This document shows positions 37,240 to 44,696 of a DNA stretch of 57,988 nt, in pieces. The DNA is from Christensenella hongkongensis. GTDB lineage: Bacteria > Bacillota > Clostridia > Christensenellales > Christensenellaceae. A program made the translations under genes and the position numbers. The stretch is taken from assembly GCF_000981035.1 (NCBI RefSeq), contig NZ_LAYJ01000111.1:1-57988 (forward strand), written 5' to 3'. Each line of letters opens with the position of its first letter. The stretch's first letter is position 1. Below the pieces are notes generated by a model. That model was not told where the DNA came from, ran no database searches, and worked only from the letters and a program-made list of their open reading frames with translations.

Positions 37240-37290
37240 GTCAATAAGATTATTAAAAATATTGACGCAGTTGCATTTATATGTTAATCT
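37240..37290 (+). promoter_or_regulatory. TetR operator candidate and divergent promoter region
   Basis: GTCAATA (37240-37246) and TATTGAC (37260-37266) form a 27-bp interrupted inverted repeat. It overlaps the -35 TTGACG (37262) of a rightward promoter with TAATCT (37285) 17 nt away. A GTTGCAT repeat flanks both sides. Binding here would shut off both the tetR gene and the ABC operon (inference). Confidence 0.5.
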
Positions 37291-37322
37291 CGTTTTAGAT
37301 CATTAAGAAAGAAGTAATAAAA

Positions 37323-38027
37323 ATGGCGGGCAGGGACACTAAAACAAGAATCAAGGAAATCGGGCTGAATCTATTTCAGGAACGCGGCTTTGAAAATGTA
37401 ACCATCAATGAGATCTGTGAGCAAAGCGGCATAAACAAGCATACCTTTTACTACTATTTTAAATCCAAGGACGAGCTCCTGAAAGACTTCTATGAGTTGC
37501 CATACGATATTGGGACGGAATACTTTGTTCAAATACTGAACGCTGAAAATTATGTAGAGCAGCTCCTGCTTTCTTATAACCCGTTTTTGGAGCATATAAG
37601 CGAGTCCGGGACAGAAATTGCCCGGCAGCTCTTTATCAAAAACCTTAACTGCGATGTGGGAACATTCCGCATCAATGAAAAACGCGGGGCAATGATGCAA
37701 ATGCAGTGCGATATTATCGGCAAGGGGCAGAAGGCGGGCGAGATCAGGAACAGCTCCGACGCGCAGATGCTGTGTGCGCTTGTGCACCAGACGTTTATGA
37801 GTACGTCGTTTGCGTGGGTGATGTCGGACGGAAGCTTTGATTTCGCAAAGGTGATTCGCACGGAGGTCGAGGTTTTGCTGGATGTGAAACCGGAGCTGAG
37901 AAAAGGCGATAAGATTGACATTGGCGCGATATGGAAGAATATAAAGGGTTCGGACCGCAGGAAGCGGCATATGGAAGCGAGGGAAAAGCACGCGCGGCAC
38001 AGGCGGGAACGTGAAACCGATCAATAG
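37323..38027 (+). CDS. TetR-family regulator
   Basis: A 234-residue protein. The N-terminal helix-turn-helix (FENVTINEICEQSGINKHTF then YYYFKSKDELLKDF) is clear, and the ligand domain has a basic C-terminal tail rich in Arg, Lys and His. It is divergent from the ABC exporter genes, the classical layout for an exporter repressor that responds to the exported compound. Confidence 0.9.
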   Translation: MAGRDTKTRIKEIGLNLFQERGFENVTINEICEQSGINKHTFYYYFKSKDELLKDFYELPYDIGTEYFVQILNAENYVEQLLLSYNPFLEHISESGTEIARQLFIKNLNCDVGTFRINEKRGAMMQMQCDIIGKGQKAGEIRNSSDAQMLCALVHQTFMSTSFAWVMSDGSFDFAKVIRTEVEVLLDVKPELRKGDKIDIGAIWKNIKGSDRRKRHMEAREKHARHRRERETDQ

Positions 38028-38053
38028 ACAATAAGATGGAGGAGATGGTGGGA

Positions 38054-38839
38054 ATGACCGCAAAAAAAGTAACTGCAATTTATTTCAGTCCAACGAAGGG
38101 AACACGCGAATATGTGTGCGCGATTGCCAAAGAGCTGGATGCGGAATATACAGAGATCAACCTTACTGACAGGGAAGAACGAGCGCAGGAACATTTTTTT
38201 GGACCGGATGAGCTTGTTGTGATCGGCGCACCCGTATATTATGGAAGGATACCGCAGGTGCGGGGCGGATTATTTGGAAAGCTGCATGGCGAGAATACGC
38301 CCGCTATATTTGTGGTGAGTTATGGGAACCGCGCGTTTGAAGACGCTCTTTTGGAGCTATCCGACTACTGCGCGAGACAGGGCTTTTTTGGCATGGGAGC
38401 CGGAGCATTTATTGCGCCGCATACTTTTTCCGCAAGAATTGGCGAAGGACGGCCTGACGAAAAGGACAGGAAGGCTGTGGCGTGTCTTGCAGAGAAAACG
38501 AAGGAATGCCTTGAAAGTGGAAAAACAGCCGCACTGGGGGTTCCGGGGAACAGGCCGTACAGGGAGTTCCAGACGGTTCCTTTCGCGCCGAAGGGCGCAA
38601 AAGCCTGCAATCAATGCGGGGTGTGCGTACGGATATGTCCGGCGGGAGCGATTTCAAAGGACAATCCGAGAAATACGGACAAGGCGAGCTGCATCCGCTG
38701 TCTGGCGTGTGTGAAGGAATGCCCGCAAAAGGCGAGAAGCGTGGGAGGACCGGTTTTTGCCGTTGCGGTGAAGCAACTGGAGGGAAAGCTGATGAAAACA
38801 CGCCGGGAGCCGGAGCTGTTTTTTGCAGAGAAAGATTAA
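38054..38839 (+). CDS. EFR1-type flavodoxin plus double [4Fe-4S] ferredoxin protein
   Basis: A 261-residue fusion. The N-terminal flavodoxin-like domain has YFSPTKGT (FMN phosphate loop) and GAPVYYGRIP. Two ferredoxin clusters at the C-terminus are CNQCGVCVRICP and CIRCLACVKECP. The ATG at 38054 is best placed after GGAGGAG; in-frame ATGs at 38036 and 38045 also exist. It should move electrons between a flavin and iron-sulphur centres. The redox partner is unknown. It starts 27 nt after tetR. Confidence 0.88.
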   Translation: MTAKKVTAIYFSPTKGTREYVCAIAKELDAEYTEINLTDREERAQEHFFGPDELVVIGAPVYYGRIPQVRGGLFGKLHGENTPAIFVVSYGNRAFEDALLELSDYCARQGFFGMGAGAFIAPHTFSARIGEGRPDEKDRKAVACLAEKTKECLESGKTAALGVPGNRPYREFQTVPFAPKGAKACNQCGVCVRICPAGAISKDNPRNTDKASCIRCLACVKECPQKARSVGGPVFAVAVKQLEGKLMKTRREPELFFAEKD

Positions 38840-38881
38840 AATTAATTAAATTTTTTTGGGAAAAAACCAGTTGACAGGCAG

Positions 38882-38911
38882 GAAACCGCTTTACGGGGCG
38901 GTTTCTTTTAT
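38882..38911 (+). terminator. Intrinsic terminator
   Basis: GAAACCGC pairs with GCGGTTTC and is followed by TTTTATTT. Confidence 0.8.
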
Positions 38912-38932
38912 TTAAGGGAAAAACATGCGGTA

Positions 38933-38961
38933 TTGACATTTGTATGGAATGGCAATACAAT
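38933..38961 (+). promoter_or_regulatory. Promoter of the nrdDG operon
   Basis: TTGACA (38933-38938), a 17-nt spacer and TACAAT (38956-38961). Transcription would begin about 30 nt before the cobalamin riboswitch. Confidence 0.85.
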
Positions 38962-39000
38962 ATCTATGTATTAATGAAATGAAAAAGCACAGTATATTGT

Positions 39001-39226
39001 GTTACAGGTACTCCGAATCGGGGTATAAAAGGGAAGACGGGTGCAAATCCCGCGCGGTCCCGCCGCTGTAAGGGCGAAGCAGGGTACAAAGCCACTGAAT
39101 GATATTCGGGAAGGCGTACACTGCGTCTGACGCCCAAGCCAGAAGACCTGCCTGTAAACTTCAGTACGCTGCCACGGAGTATGGCAAAAGCGGAATAGGC
39201 GCGTCCTTTCCGGGCGCTTTTCTTTT
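39001..39226 (+). promoter_or_regulatory. Cobalamin riboswitch with terminator-type expression platform
   Basis: The aptamer (39001 to about 39160) has the class hallmarks: GGGAAGACGGGTGCAAATCC, CCGCCGCTGTAAGGG, GCCACTG, GGGAAGGCG and the B12 box AAGCCAGAAGACCTGCC. Next, AAAAGCG (39186) can pair with CGCTTTT (39215), followed by a T-rich run, as a terminator. Bound cobalamin would switch off the nrdD-nrdG genes downstream. Confidence 0.95.
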
Positions 39227-39277
39227 CGGTTTTCCAGATTATGATATGAATAAACGAAACGGACAGGAGAAAGAAAG

Positions 39278-41377
39278 ATGATTACGCAGATCAGGAAGAG
39301 AAACGGAAGTACGGAACAGTTCCAGCAGGAAAAAATCACATGGGCTATTTTTAAGGCGGTCACTGCGGTGGGCGGCGACGATTTTGACACGGCACAGAAA
39401 ATTTCGAACGAGGTAGTGGACATCGCGAATCTCCAGCTCAAGGCGGATGAGGCGGATGTAGAACAGATACAGGATATTGTGGAAAAGGTGCTGATCGAGC
39501 GGGGACATGCAAAGACGGCAAAGGCATATATCCTTTACAGGGAAAAGAGGCGTGCTGCGAGAGAATCCAACGCTTTGATCGGCGCGACAATCGATATGTT
39601 CTCAGACTATCTGGACGACAAAGACTGGCAGATCAAGGAAAACGCAAACACACAAAAATCGATTAATGGAATGAACAACTATGTGCGCGAGACGTTTACA
39701 AAGCAGTACTGGCTGCACGAGGTATATCCGCAGGAGGTGCGTGAGGCGCACGTAGGAGGGGATTTCCACATTCATGACCTTGGATTTTTTGGGCCGTATT
39801 GTGCGGGCTGGGACCTGCGCCAGCTGCTTATGGACGGGTTTGGCGGCGTTCCGGGAAAGGTGGAGTCCTCCCCGGCGAAGCATTTGCGTTCCTTTTTGGG
39901 ACAGGTTGTGAATTCGACCTTCACAACGCAGGGAGAAACGGCCGGCGCGCAGGCATGGTCTTCCATCGACACCTATTGCGCTCCGTTTATCCGCTATGAT
40001 AATATGACGTTTGACGCTGTAAAACAGGCGTTGCAGGAATTTATTTTTAATATCAACGTACCCACGCGCGTGGGGTTCCAGTGTCCGTTCTCCAACCTGA
40101 CGTTTGACATCGTTTGCCCGCGTACCCTCAAGGACGAGGCTGTAATTTGCGGCGGCAAGGTTATGAACGAAAGCTATGGCGAATTCCAGAAGGAAATGGA
40201 TATTTTCAACCAGGCGTTTTGCGAAGTGATGCTGGAGGGCGACGCGCATGGACGCGTATTTACCTTCCCGATTCCCACGATCAACGTGACAAACGATTTT
40301 GACTGGGACAGCCCTGTGGTGAACCGTTTTATGGAGATTACGTGTAAATATGGTATTCCGTATTTTTCAAACTATATTAATTCAGACCTGAATCCGGAAG
40401 ATGCGCTCTCAATGTGCTGCCGTCTGCGTCTGGACACAAAAGAGCTGAGGAAACGCGGCGGCGGGCTTTTTGGAAGTAATCCGATGACAGGATCGATTGG
40501 CGTGGTGACGATTAACCTTCCAAGAATCGGCTACCTGTCCAAATCGGAAGGGGAATTCCGCGCGCGTTTGTGGAAGCTTGTAATGATGGCGAAAAACAGC
40601 CTCGAAATAAAGCGTAAAATTATCGAGGACCAGACGGAGAAGGGACTATACCCATTCTCGGCGCATTACCTGCGTAATATCAAGATGCGGACAAACCAAT
40701 ACTGGTTTAATCATTTTAATACGATCGGCGTGCTGGGCATGAACGAGGCGCTGAAAAATTTCTTTGGCGACGGAACAGACCTGACGACGGAAAAGGGGCA
40801 GGAATTTGCCGTTTCTATTATGAATTATATGCGCGATTTGATGACGGGAATCCAGGAGGAGACAGGACACTTCTACAATCTGGAGGCGACGCCTGCCGAG
40901 GGAACAAGCTACAGGCTTGCAGAGCTTGACAGGAAAAAATATCCTGAGATTATTTGTGCGGGCGACGACAAGGTGCCGTATTACACAAATTCGACACAGC
41001 TCCCGGTTGGTTTTACAGACGATATTTTTGAGACGATGGATTTGCAGGATGAATTGCAAAGCCTTTACACGGGCGGCACTGTTTTGCATCTGTACCTTGG
41101 GGAGAGGATATCTGACGTGGAGGTGGCCAAGCGGCTGATTCGCAAGGTGTTTACCAACTATAAGCTGCCGTATATCTCACTGACGCCTACCTTTTCGATT
41201 TGCCAGGAGCACGGTTATCTGGACGGCGAGCAATTTACCTGCCCGCAGTGTGGGAGCGACACAGAGGTGTGGAGCCGCGTAGTGGGATATTTACGCCCGG
41301 TACAGAACTTCCACAAGGGCAAGAAGACAGAGTATGACGAGCGCGTGAAATATACGATCAAGGAGAATTCTATTTGA
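39278..41377 (+). CDS. nrdD: Anaerobic (class III) ribonucleoside-triphosphate reductase
   Basis: A 699-residue glycyl-radical enzyme. The N-terminal ATP-cone (IRKRNGSTEQFQQEKITWAI) gives allosteric control. The C-terminal zinc site is CQEHGYLDGEQFTCPQCG, and the radical Gly lies in RVVGYLRPV near residue 670. It makes deoxynucleotides without oxygen or cobalamin. A cobalamin riboswitch precedes it, and its stop overlaps the nrdG start. Confidence 0.96.
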   Translation: MITQIRKRNGSTEQFQQEKITWAIFKAVTAVGGDDFDTAQKISNEVVDIANLQLKADEADVEQIQDIVEKVLIERGHAKTAKAYILYREKRRAARESNALIGATIDMFSDYLDDKDWQIKENANTQKSINGMNNYVRETFTKQYWLHEVYPQEVREAHVGGDFHIHDLGFFGPYCAGWDLRQLLMDGFGGVPGKVESSPAKHLRSFLGQVVNSTFTTQGETAGAQAWSSIDTYCAPFIRYDNMTFDAVKQALQEFIFNINVPTRVGFQCPFSNLTFDIVCPRTLKDEAVICGGKVMNESYGEFQKEMDIFNQAFCEVMLEGDAHGRVFTFPIPTINVTNDFDWDSPVVNRFMEITCKYGIPYFSNYINSDLNPEDALSMCCRLRLDTKELRKRGGGLFGSNPMTGSIGVVTINLPRIGYLSKSEGEFRARLWKLVMMAKNSLEIKRKIIEDQTEKGLYPFSAHYLRNIKMRTNQYWFNHFNTIGVLGMNEALKNFFGDGTDLTTEKGQEFAVSIMNYMRDLMTGIQEETGHFYNLEATPAEGTSYRLAELDRKKYPEIICAGDDKVPYYTNSTQLPVGFTDDIFETMDLQDELQSLYTGGTVLHLYLGERISDVEVAKRLIRKVFTNYKLPYISLTPTFSICQEHGYLDGEQFTCPQCGSDTEVWSRVVGYLRPVQNFHKGKKTEYDERVKYTIKENSI

Positions 41378-42033
41378 ACATTGCAGGGCTTTTGAAAACG
41401 GCAACGATCGATTTTCCGCACAGGCTGGCGGCAGTCGTTTTTACTGCCGGATGCAACTATGACTGCGGGTTTTGCCATAATCGCGAGCTCCTTACGACAA
41501 AAGAACTGATGGATGAAAAAGAGGTGTGGCGCTTTTTGGAAAAGAGGGCCGGGCTGCTGGACGGAATCGTGATATCCGGCGGCGAACCCACATTGCAGGA
41601 AGATTTGCCGGAATTCGCGCAGCGCCTGAAGGAGCTGGGATACGACGTGAAGCTGGACACGAACGGCAGCGCGCCACAGGTAGTGGAGGAAATGCTCCGG
41701 CGTGGATGCGTCGACTATGTGGCGATGGATTACAAAGCGCCGTTTGAACTGTATACGCAGGTATGCGGGCATGACGCGTCCGGAGTGGAGCAGACACTGG
41801 AGCTTCTGCGGGGCGCGACGGTAGAATGGGAGCTTCGCACAACGGTGATTCCAGAGCTATCGGAAAAAGACCTTTTGCGTATGGCGCAGGGGGTGGAAGA
41901 GCTTCCCGCTTATGCGTTGCAGCTATACCGCCCGGTGCGCGTGGAACGTAAAAAGGTATACTCTGCGCAGGATATTGTGAATTTTACAGAAAAACTCAGG
42001 CAATACCAGAAAAACATCTTCCCCAGATGTTAA
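41374..42033 (+). CDS. nrdG: Anaerobic ribonucleotide reductase activating protein
   Basis: A 219-residue radical-SAM enzyme with CNYDCGFC (the CxxxCxxC cluster ligands) and ISGGEPTLQ. It generates the glycyl radical in NrdD from S-adenosylmethionine. The start is a TTG at 41374 overlapping the nrdD stop (TTGA), with AAGGAGAATTC at a good distance; no upstream ATG fits. Confidence 0.93.
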   Translation: MNIAGLLKTATIDFPHRLAAVVFTAGCNYDCGFCHNRELLTTKELMDEKEVWRFLEKRAGLLDGIVISGGEPTLQEDLPEFAQRLKELGYDVKLDTNGSAPQVVEEMLRRGCVDYVAMDYKAPFELYTQVCGHDASGVEQTLELLRGATVEWELRTTVIPELSEKDLLRMAQGVEELPAYALQLYRPVRVERKKVYSAQDIVNFTEKLRQYQKNIFPRC

Positions 42034-42072
42034 AAAAAGCCGTTTCCGCAAAGACTGGAAACGGCTTTTTTG
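42032..42072 (+). terminator. Intrinsic terminator of nrdDG
   Basis: AAAAAAAGCCGTTTCC pairs with GGAAACGGCTTTTTT. Confidence 0.92.
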
Positions 42073-42163
42073 ATGTGGGAAATTATTGCAGTTTGTCAAA
42101 AGGCTGGTTACAGGCTTATGTGATAATCGTGCAGGCAAACCCATACGTTATTGCATTATTTCA

Positions 42164-42240
42164 CGTCAGGTCAGACATTGCCTTCAAAGCCTGCTTACTG
42201 TGTGTGCAAAGGCGTTTTCATGCAACGGCCTGACCTGACG
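42164..42240. repeat. Long-armed inverted repeat in the gene-free stretch before the prophage
   Basis: CGTCAGGTCAG (42164-42174) is the exact reverse complement of CTGACCTGACG (42230-42240), enclosing 55 nt. A nested GCCTT/AAGGC arm (42180-42213) fits inside. The stretch 42073-42395 has no gene. It could hold a small RNA or an attachment/junction sequence of the prophage. A smaller GTGATAAATCAC palindrome is near 42306. Confidence 0.5.
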
Positions 42241-42395
42241 CCGGCATGGAACAGCCGTTACGCTTGGTGTGTAAAGCACGGAGCAGACTCCGGAAACAGC
42301 AACAGTGATAAATCACATCTATACTGCATCTGAACAGCCTGCATGCACGATATGGCATGGTATGATTTGCATAACCTGTTTTATGTTAAGTCGCT

Positions 42396-42851
42396 TTAAA
42401 AGATATCTATATTCAGAGGATCAAAACGGATCAGGCAACCGTCCTTGATGCAATAATTGCCGTAGATATTGGAAAAAACGGATAAACCGCGCAGGAAAAA
42501 GGGTTGGTCTATTTCAAGGAAATCACAAAATTCCTCATAAGTGCGAAGGCCCATCCGATAGCCCTGGAGAAGCTTTTCTACCGGCATGACTTTGAGCGTG
42601 GCCCAACGGTCAGCAACATATTCATATTTATTCTGGATATGCTTTTCGGCATGCAAAAGATTGATCACACATGTATTTTGGTGACCGAGCTCGTGGGCTT
42701 TGACCGCGTTTTTCTGCGCGGTATTATCGAGACTACTATTGAGCAAAATAGTCTTTCCGACCGTGAGTGCGTTGATGTCCGCGCGGAAGGGATAGGTTTC
42801 GAGCTTGATGCCGTTTTTGCGAATTTCTTCATCTAAAATATCGTCTAACAT
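42396..42851 (-). CDS. ImmA/IrrE-type metallopeptidase
   Basis: A 151-residue protein with a zinc-peptidase motif HELGH (residues 53-57). The family member ImmA cleaves phage or ICE repressors on induction. The ATG at 42851 follows AGGTGAGG. It lies 81 nt behind the XRE repressor gene, its probable target. Confidence 0.85.
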   Translation of the reverse strand: MLDDILDEEIRKNGIKLETYPFRADINALTVGKTILLNSSLDNTAQKNAVKAHELGHQNTCVINLLHAEKHIQNKYEYVADRWATLKVMPVEKLLQGYRMGLRTYEEFCDFLEIDQPFFLRGLSVFSNIYGNYCIKDGCLIRFDPLNIDIF

Positions 42852-42932
42852 TTTCGTCCTCACCTCTTTGCTTTTATTATAGCAGGCAGGTGTGTCGAAT
42901 TATGTCGAACGATGAAGCTTTGGAAAAAATTT

Positions 42933-43256
42933 TTAATTCGTTTTCCGGCGCTTATTATAGATCGCAATAATTTGCTCGATTTCAATGCGTTCTTCCTCGG
43001 TGAGCTGATCGTAACCCTTTGGAGCGGAAAGCGCGACAAGGGTTTCCTCGCCTGAAGGAGAAGGTTCGTCCGTCAGGCACAGGATGTAATCTACAGATAC
43101 GCCGAAGATTTCCGACATCTTTTTGAGCGCTTTGATATCAGGCTCGTAATTTTCATTTTCCCAGCCGGAAAGCGCGCCCTGCGTAACGCCGAGCTGCTTG
43201 CACAGGTCGGTTTGCTTCAAGCCTTTTTGGTTTCTTAATTCTTTGATTCGATTCAT
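42933..43256 (-). CDS. Prophage XRE repressor
   Basis: A 107-residue protein. The N-terminal helix-turn-helix (LRNQKGLKQTDLCKQLGVTQ then GALSGWENENYEP) is followed by a short Ser/Pro linker and an acidic C-terminal helix. It is divergent from the rightward phage genes, with several 15-bp operator-like repeats between them. Confidence 0.9.
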   Translation of the reverse strand: MNRIKELRNQKGLKQTDLCKQLGVTQGALSGWENENYEPDIKALKKMSEIFGVSVDYILCLTDEPSPSGEETLVALSAPKGYDQLTEEERIEIEQIIAIYNKRRKTN

Positions 43257-43276
43257 AGGGGAAATAACCTCGAAAT

Positions 43277-43410
43277 ATTAACTTTATTAATATTCTAACG
43301 AAAAATGTCGGTTTTTTCAATGAAATAAATATTAGAAAAACTAATATAATCTATTGACATAATCAACACCGCGTGCTAATATTAGCTTAACTAATATTGA
43401 GTTTGCTAAT
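43277..43410. promoter_or_regulatory. Lysogeny switch: divergent promoters and 15-bp operators
   Basis: Rightward promoter TTGACA (43354) and TAATAT (43377), spacer 17. Leftward repressor promoter TTGAAA (43320-43315) and TAGAAT (43297-43292), spacer 17. Inverted repeats with 5-nt centres: ATTAA/TTAAT at 43277-43291, ATTAG/CTAAT at 43331-43345 and 43381-43395, and an imperfect copy directly abutting at 43396-43410. The 43381 copy overlaps the rightward -10 edge. Confidence 0.75.
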
Positions 43411-43512
43411 ATATTGGCTCGTAAAACAAATAAGGATACCGGTAATGGCAAATGCAGAGCATTGCCGAATGAGAAATGTAAAGAAATTTTGGAAAAGGAG
43501 TGGAAAAGGAAG

Positions 43513-43767
43513 ATGAGAGGACGGATTACAGACCCGCCGTATATCAGTAATTGTATGGCGACAGGAGAAGAATACCCCGGGCGGTATCGGCCGCGGCTTG
43601 AAGAAATAGAGGAGCGCATGTATCTTTTGGAGGACGAGCGGCGCGACGTGGAGGACCTCGAGTGCCTGAGCGTGGACCTGAAAGAGGATGTGCTCGATTA
43701 CTACGATGTTGAAATAAGAGCGTGCGAGCGGGAAATTGCATATCATGAAAACGGGTTTTGCAGGTAA
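43513..43767 (+). CDS. Unknown acidic phage protein
   Basis: An 84-residue protein from the ATG at 43513. It has an Arg/Glu-rich helical middle (RLEEIEERMYLLEDERRDVE) and a Cys-containing tail. The start is uncertain, since a longer in-frame reading begins with TTG near 43414. No family is recognised. It is the first gene of the rightward phage transcript. Confidence 0.55.
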   Translation: MRGRITDPPYISNCMATGEEYPGRYRPRLEEIEERMYLLEDERRDVEDLECLSVDLKEDVLDYYDVEIRACEREIAYHENGFCR

Positions 43768-43779
43768 AAGGAGAGAAAA

Positions 43780-44226
43780 ATGGAAAAGGTGGAGCGCCTG
43801 TTATACAGGTTTGGAAATTTGAAAAAACAGATCAAAGAATGTAAGGATGAAATAAAAGAGCTGTTTGCTGAAAAATATTCCTGCATGGAGGGGCTGCTGC
43901 GCGTATCTGTGCCGGACAGCGAACGCGTAAAAGTAGAAAAAAAGGATGATCCTGTTTATTGTGTTGTACAGAAGATGGTGGACGTTTTCGACGACAGGAT
44001 AACGCGGAAATCGGAACAGTTGAGGGATTTATGCTTTGATTTTGACGAGATCAAGCGGAAGGTGGACGAAGCGGGGCTTTCGGAGGTTGAATGCGAATAT
44101 TTGAGACTGCGGTATATCGACAGGCTGAGCGTGGCCTGGATTGCCGATAAACAGGGGTATTCGGAACGGCAGACGCAGCGTATCCGTAAAAATTTGCTGA
44201 AGAAGCTTGCCGGGGGCGTGGCGTGA
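43780..44226 (+). CDS. Sigma-region-4/ArpU-like phage transcription activator
   Basis: A 148-residue protein. The N-terminal half is helical and charged. The C-terminal half has a sigma-region-4 helix-turn-helix (YLRLRYIDRLSVAWIADKQG then YSERQTQRIRKN). Such proteins (ArpU type) act as late activators in Firmicutes phages. The first late-promoter motif begins 5 nt after its stop codon, which suggests the activator and its sites belong together (inference). Confidence 0.7.
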   Translation: MEKVERLLYRFGNLKKQIKECKDEIKELFAEKYSCMEGLLRVSVPDSERVKVEKKDDPVYCVVQKMVDVFDDRITRKSEQLRDLCFDFDEIKRKVDEAGLSEVECEYLRLRYIDRLSVAWIADKQGYSERQTQRIRKNLLKKLAGGVA

Positions 44227-44230
44227 ACGT

Positions 44231-44283
44231 GTCGCAGCTACGGCGCGCAAAGTCGGCTGATGCGTGATAGACTGGTATTATGA
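44231..44283 (+). promoter_or_regulatory. Late promoter motif, copy 1
   Basis: GTCGC at 44231 and GTCGG at 44252 lie 37 and 16 nt before the octamer pair TAGACTGG-TATTATGA (44268-44283). It shares the spacing of the copies at 50712 and 55146. Confidence 0.6.
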
Positions 44284-44307
44284 AGAAAATGCGGGGATAT
44301 AACTGGG

Positions 44308-44335
44308 AAGAGCCCGGAAAACAGGGCTCTTTTTT
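44308..44335 (+). terminator. Leader hairpin with terminator form
   Basis: AAGAGCCC-GGAAAACA-GGGCTCTT then a T-run, ending 24 nt before the ATG at 44359. Confidence 0.8.
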
Positions 44336-44358
44336 ATTGAAAAAAAGGAGGTAGCAAT

Positions 44359-44562
44359 ATGGAAGTATTCATTGTAGTGGGGATGATTGCAGCATTTTTT
44401 GCAGGGGCTTATGTGAGGCAGCCGTTTTGCATCGAAAAAAGAACGCGGGATACGATTCTGGAAAAGCCTGCACAGATTGATAAAAAGGACAGGCAGGCAG
44501 AGCAGCTGAATAACCTGATGAATTACAACGGAAGGAAACAATATCCGGAAGAGGAAGAATAA
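44359..44562 (+). CDS. Small phage membrane protein
   Basis: A 67-residue protein with an N-terminal hydrophobic segment (MEVFIVVGMIAAFFAGAYV) and a charged, Glu-rich tail. The site AAAGGAGGTAGC is strong. It is placed between the activator and the portal. It could be a phage structural or lysis accessory. No family is recognised. Confidence 0.65.
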   Translation: MEVFIVVGMIAAFFAGAYVRQPFCIEKRTRDTILEKPAQIDKKDRQAEQLNNLMNYNGRKQYPEEEE

Positions 44563-44696
44563 GAAAGCGGATAGCAAACAGGGATTTGGGCCGTTAGGCG
44601 GAAAAGCATGGGGAAATATGGTTTGGCGGCAAGGAACAGGGCAAGAAGAAGGAACCGAGAGTTTAAAAAAAGAGACAGGGAGGATGGGCCTGAAAA

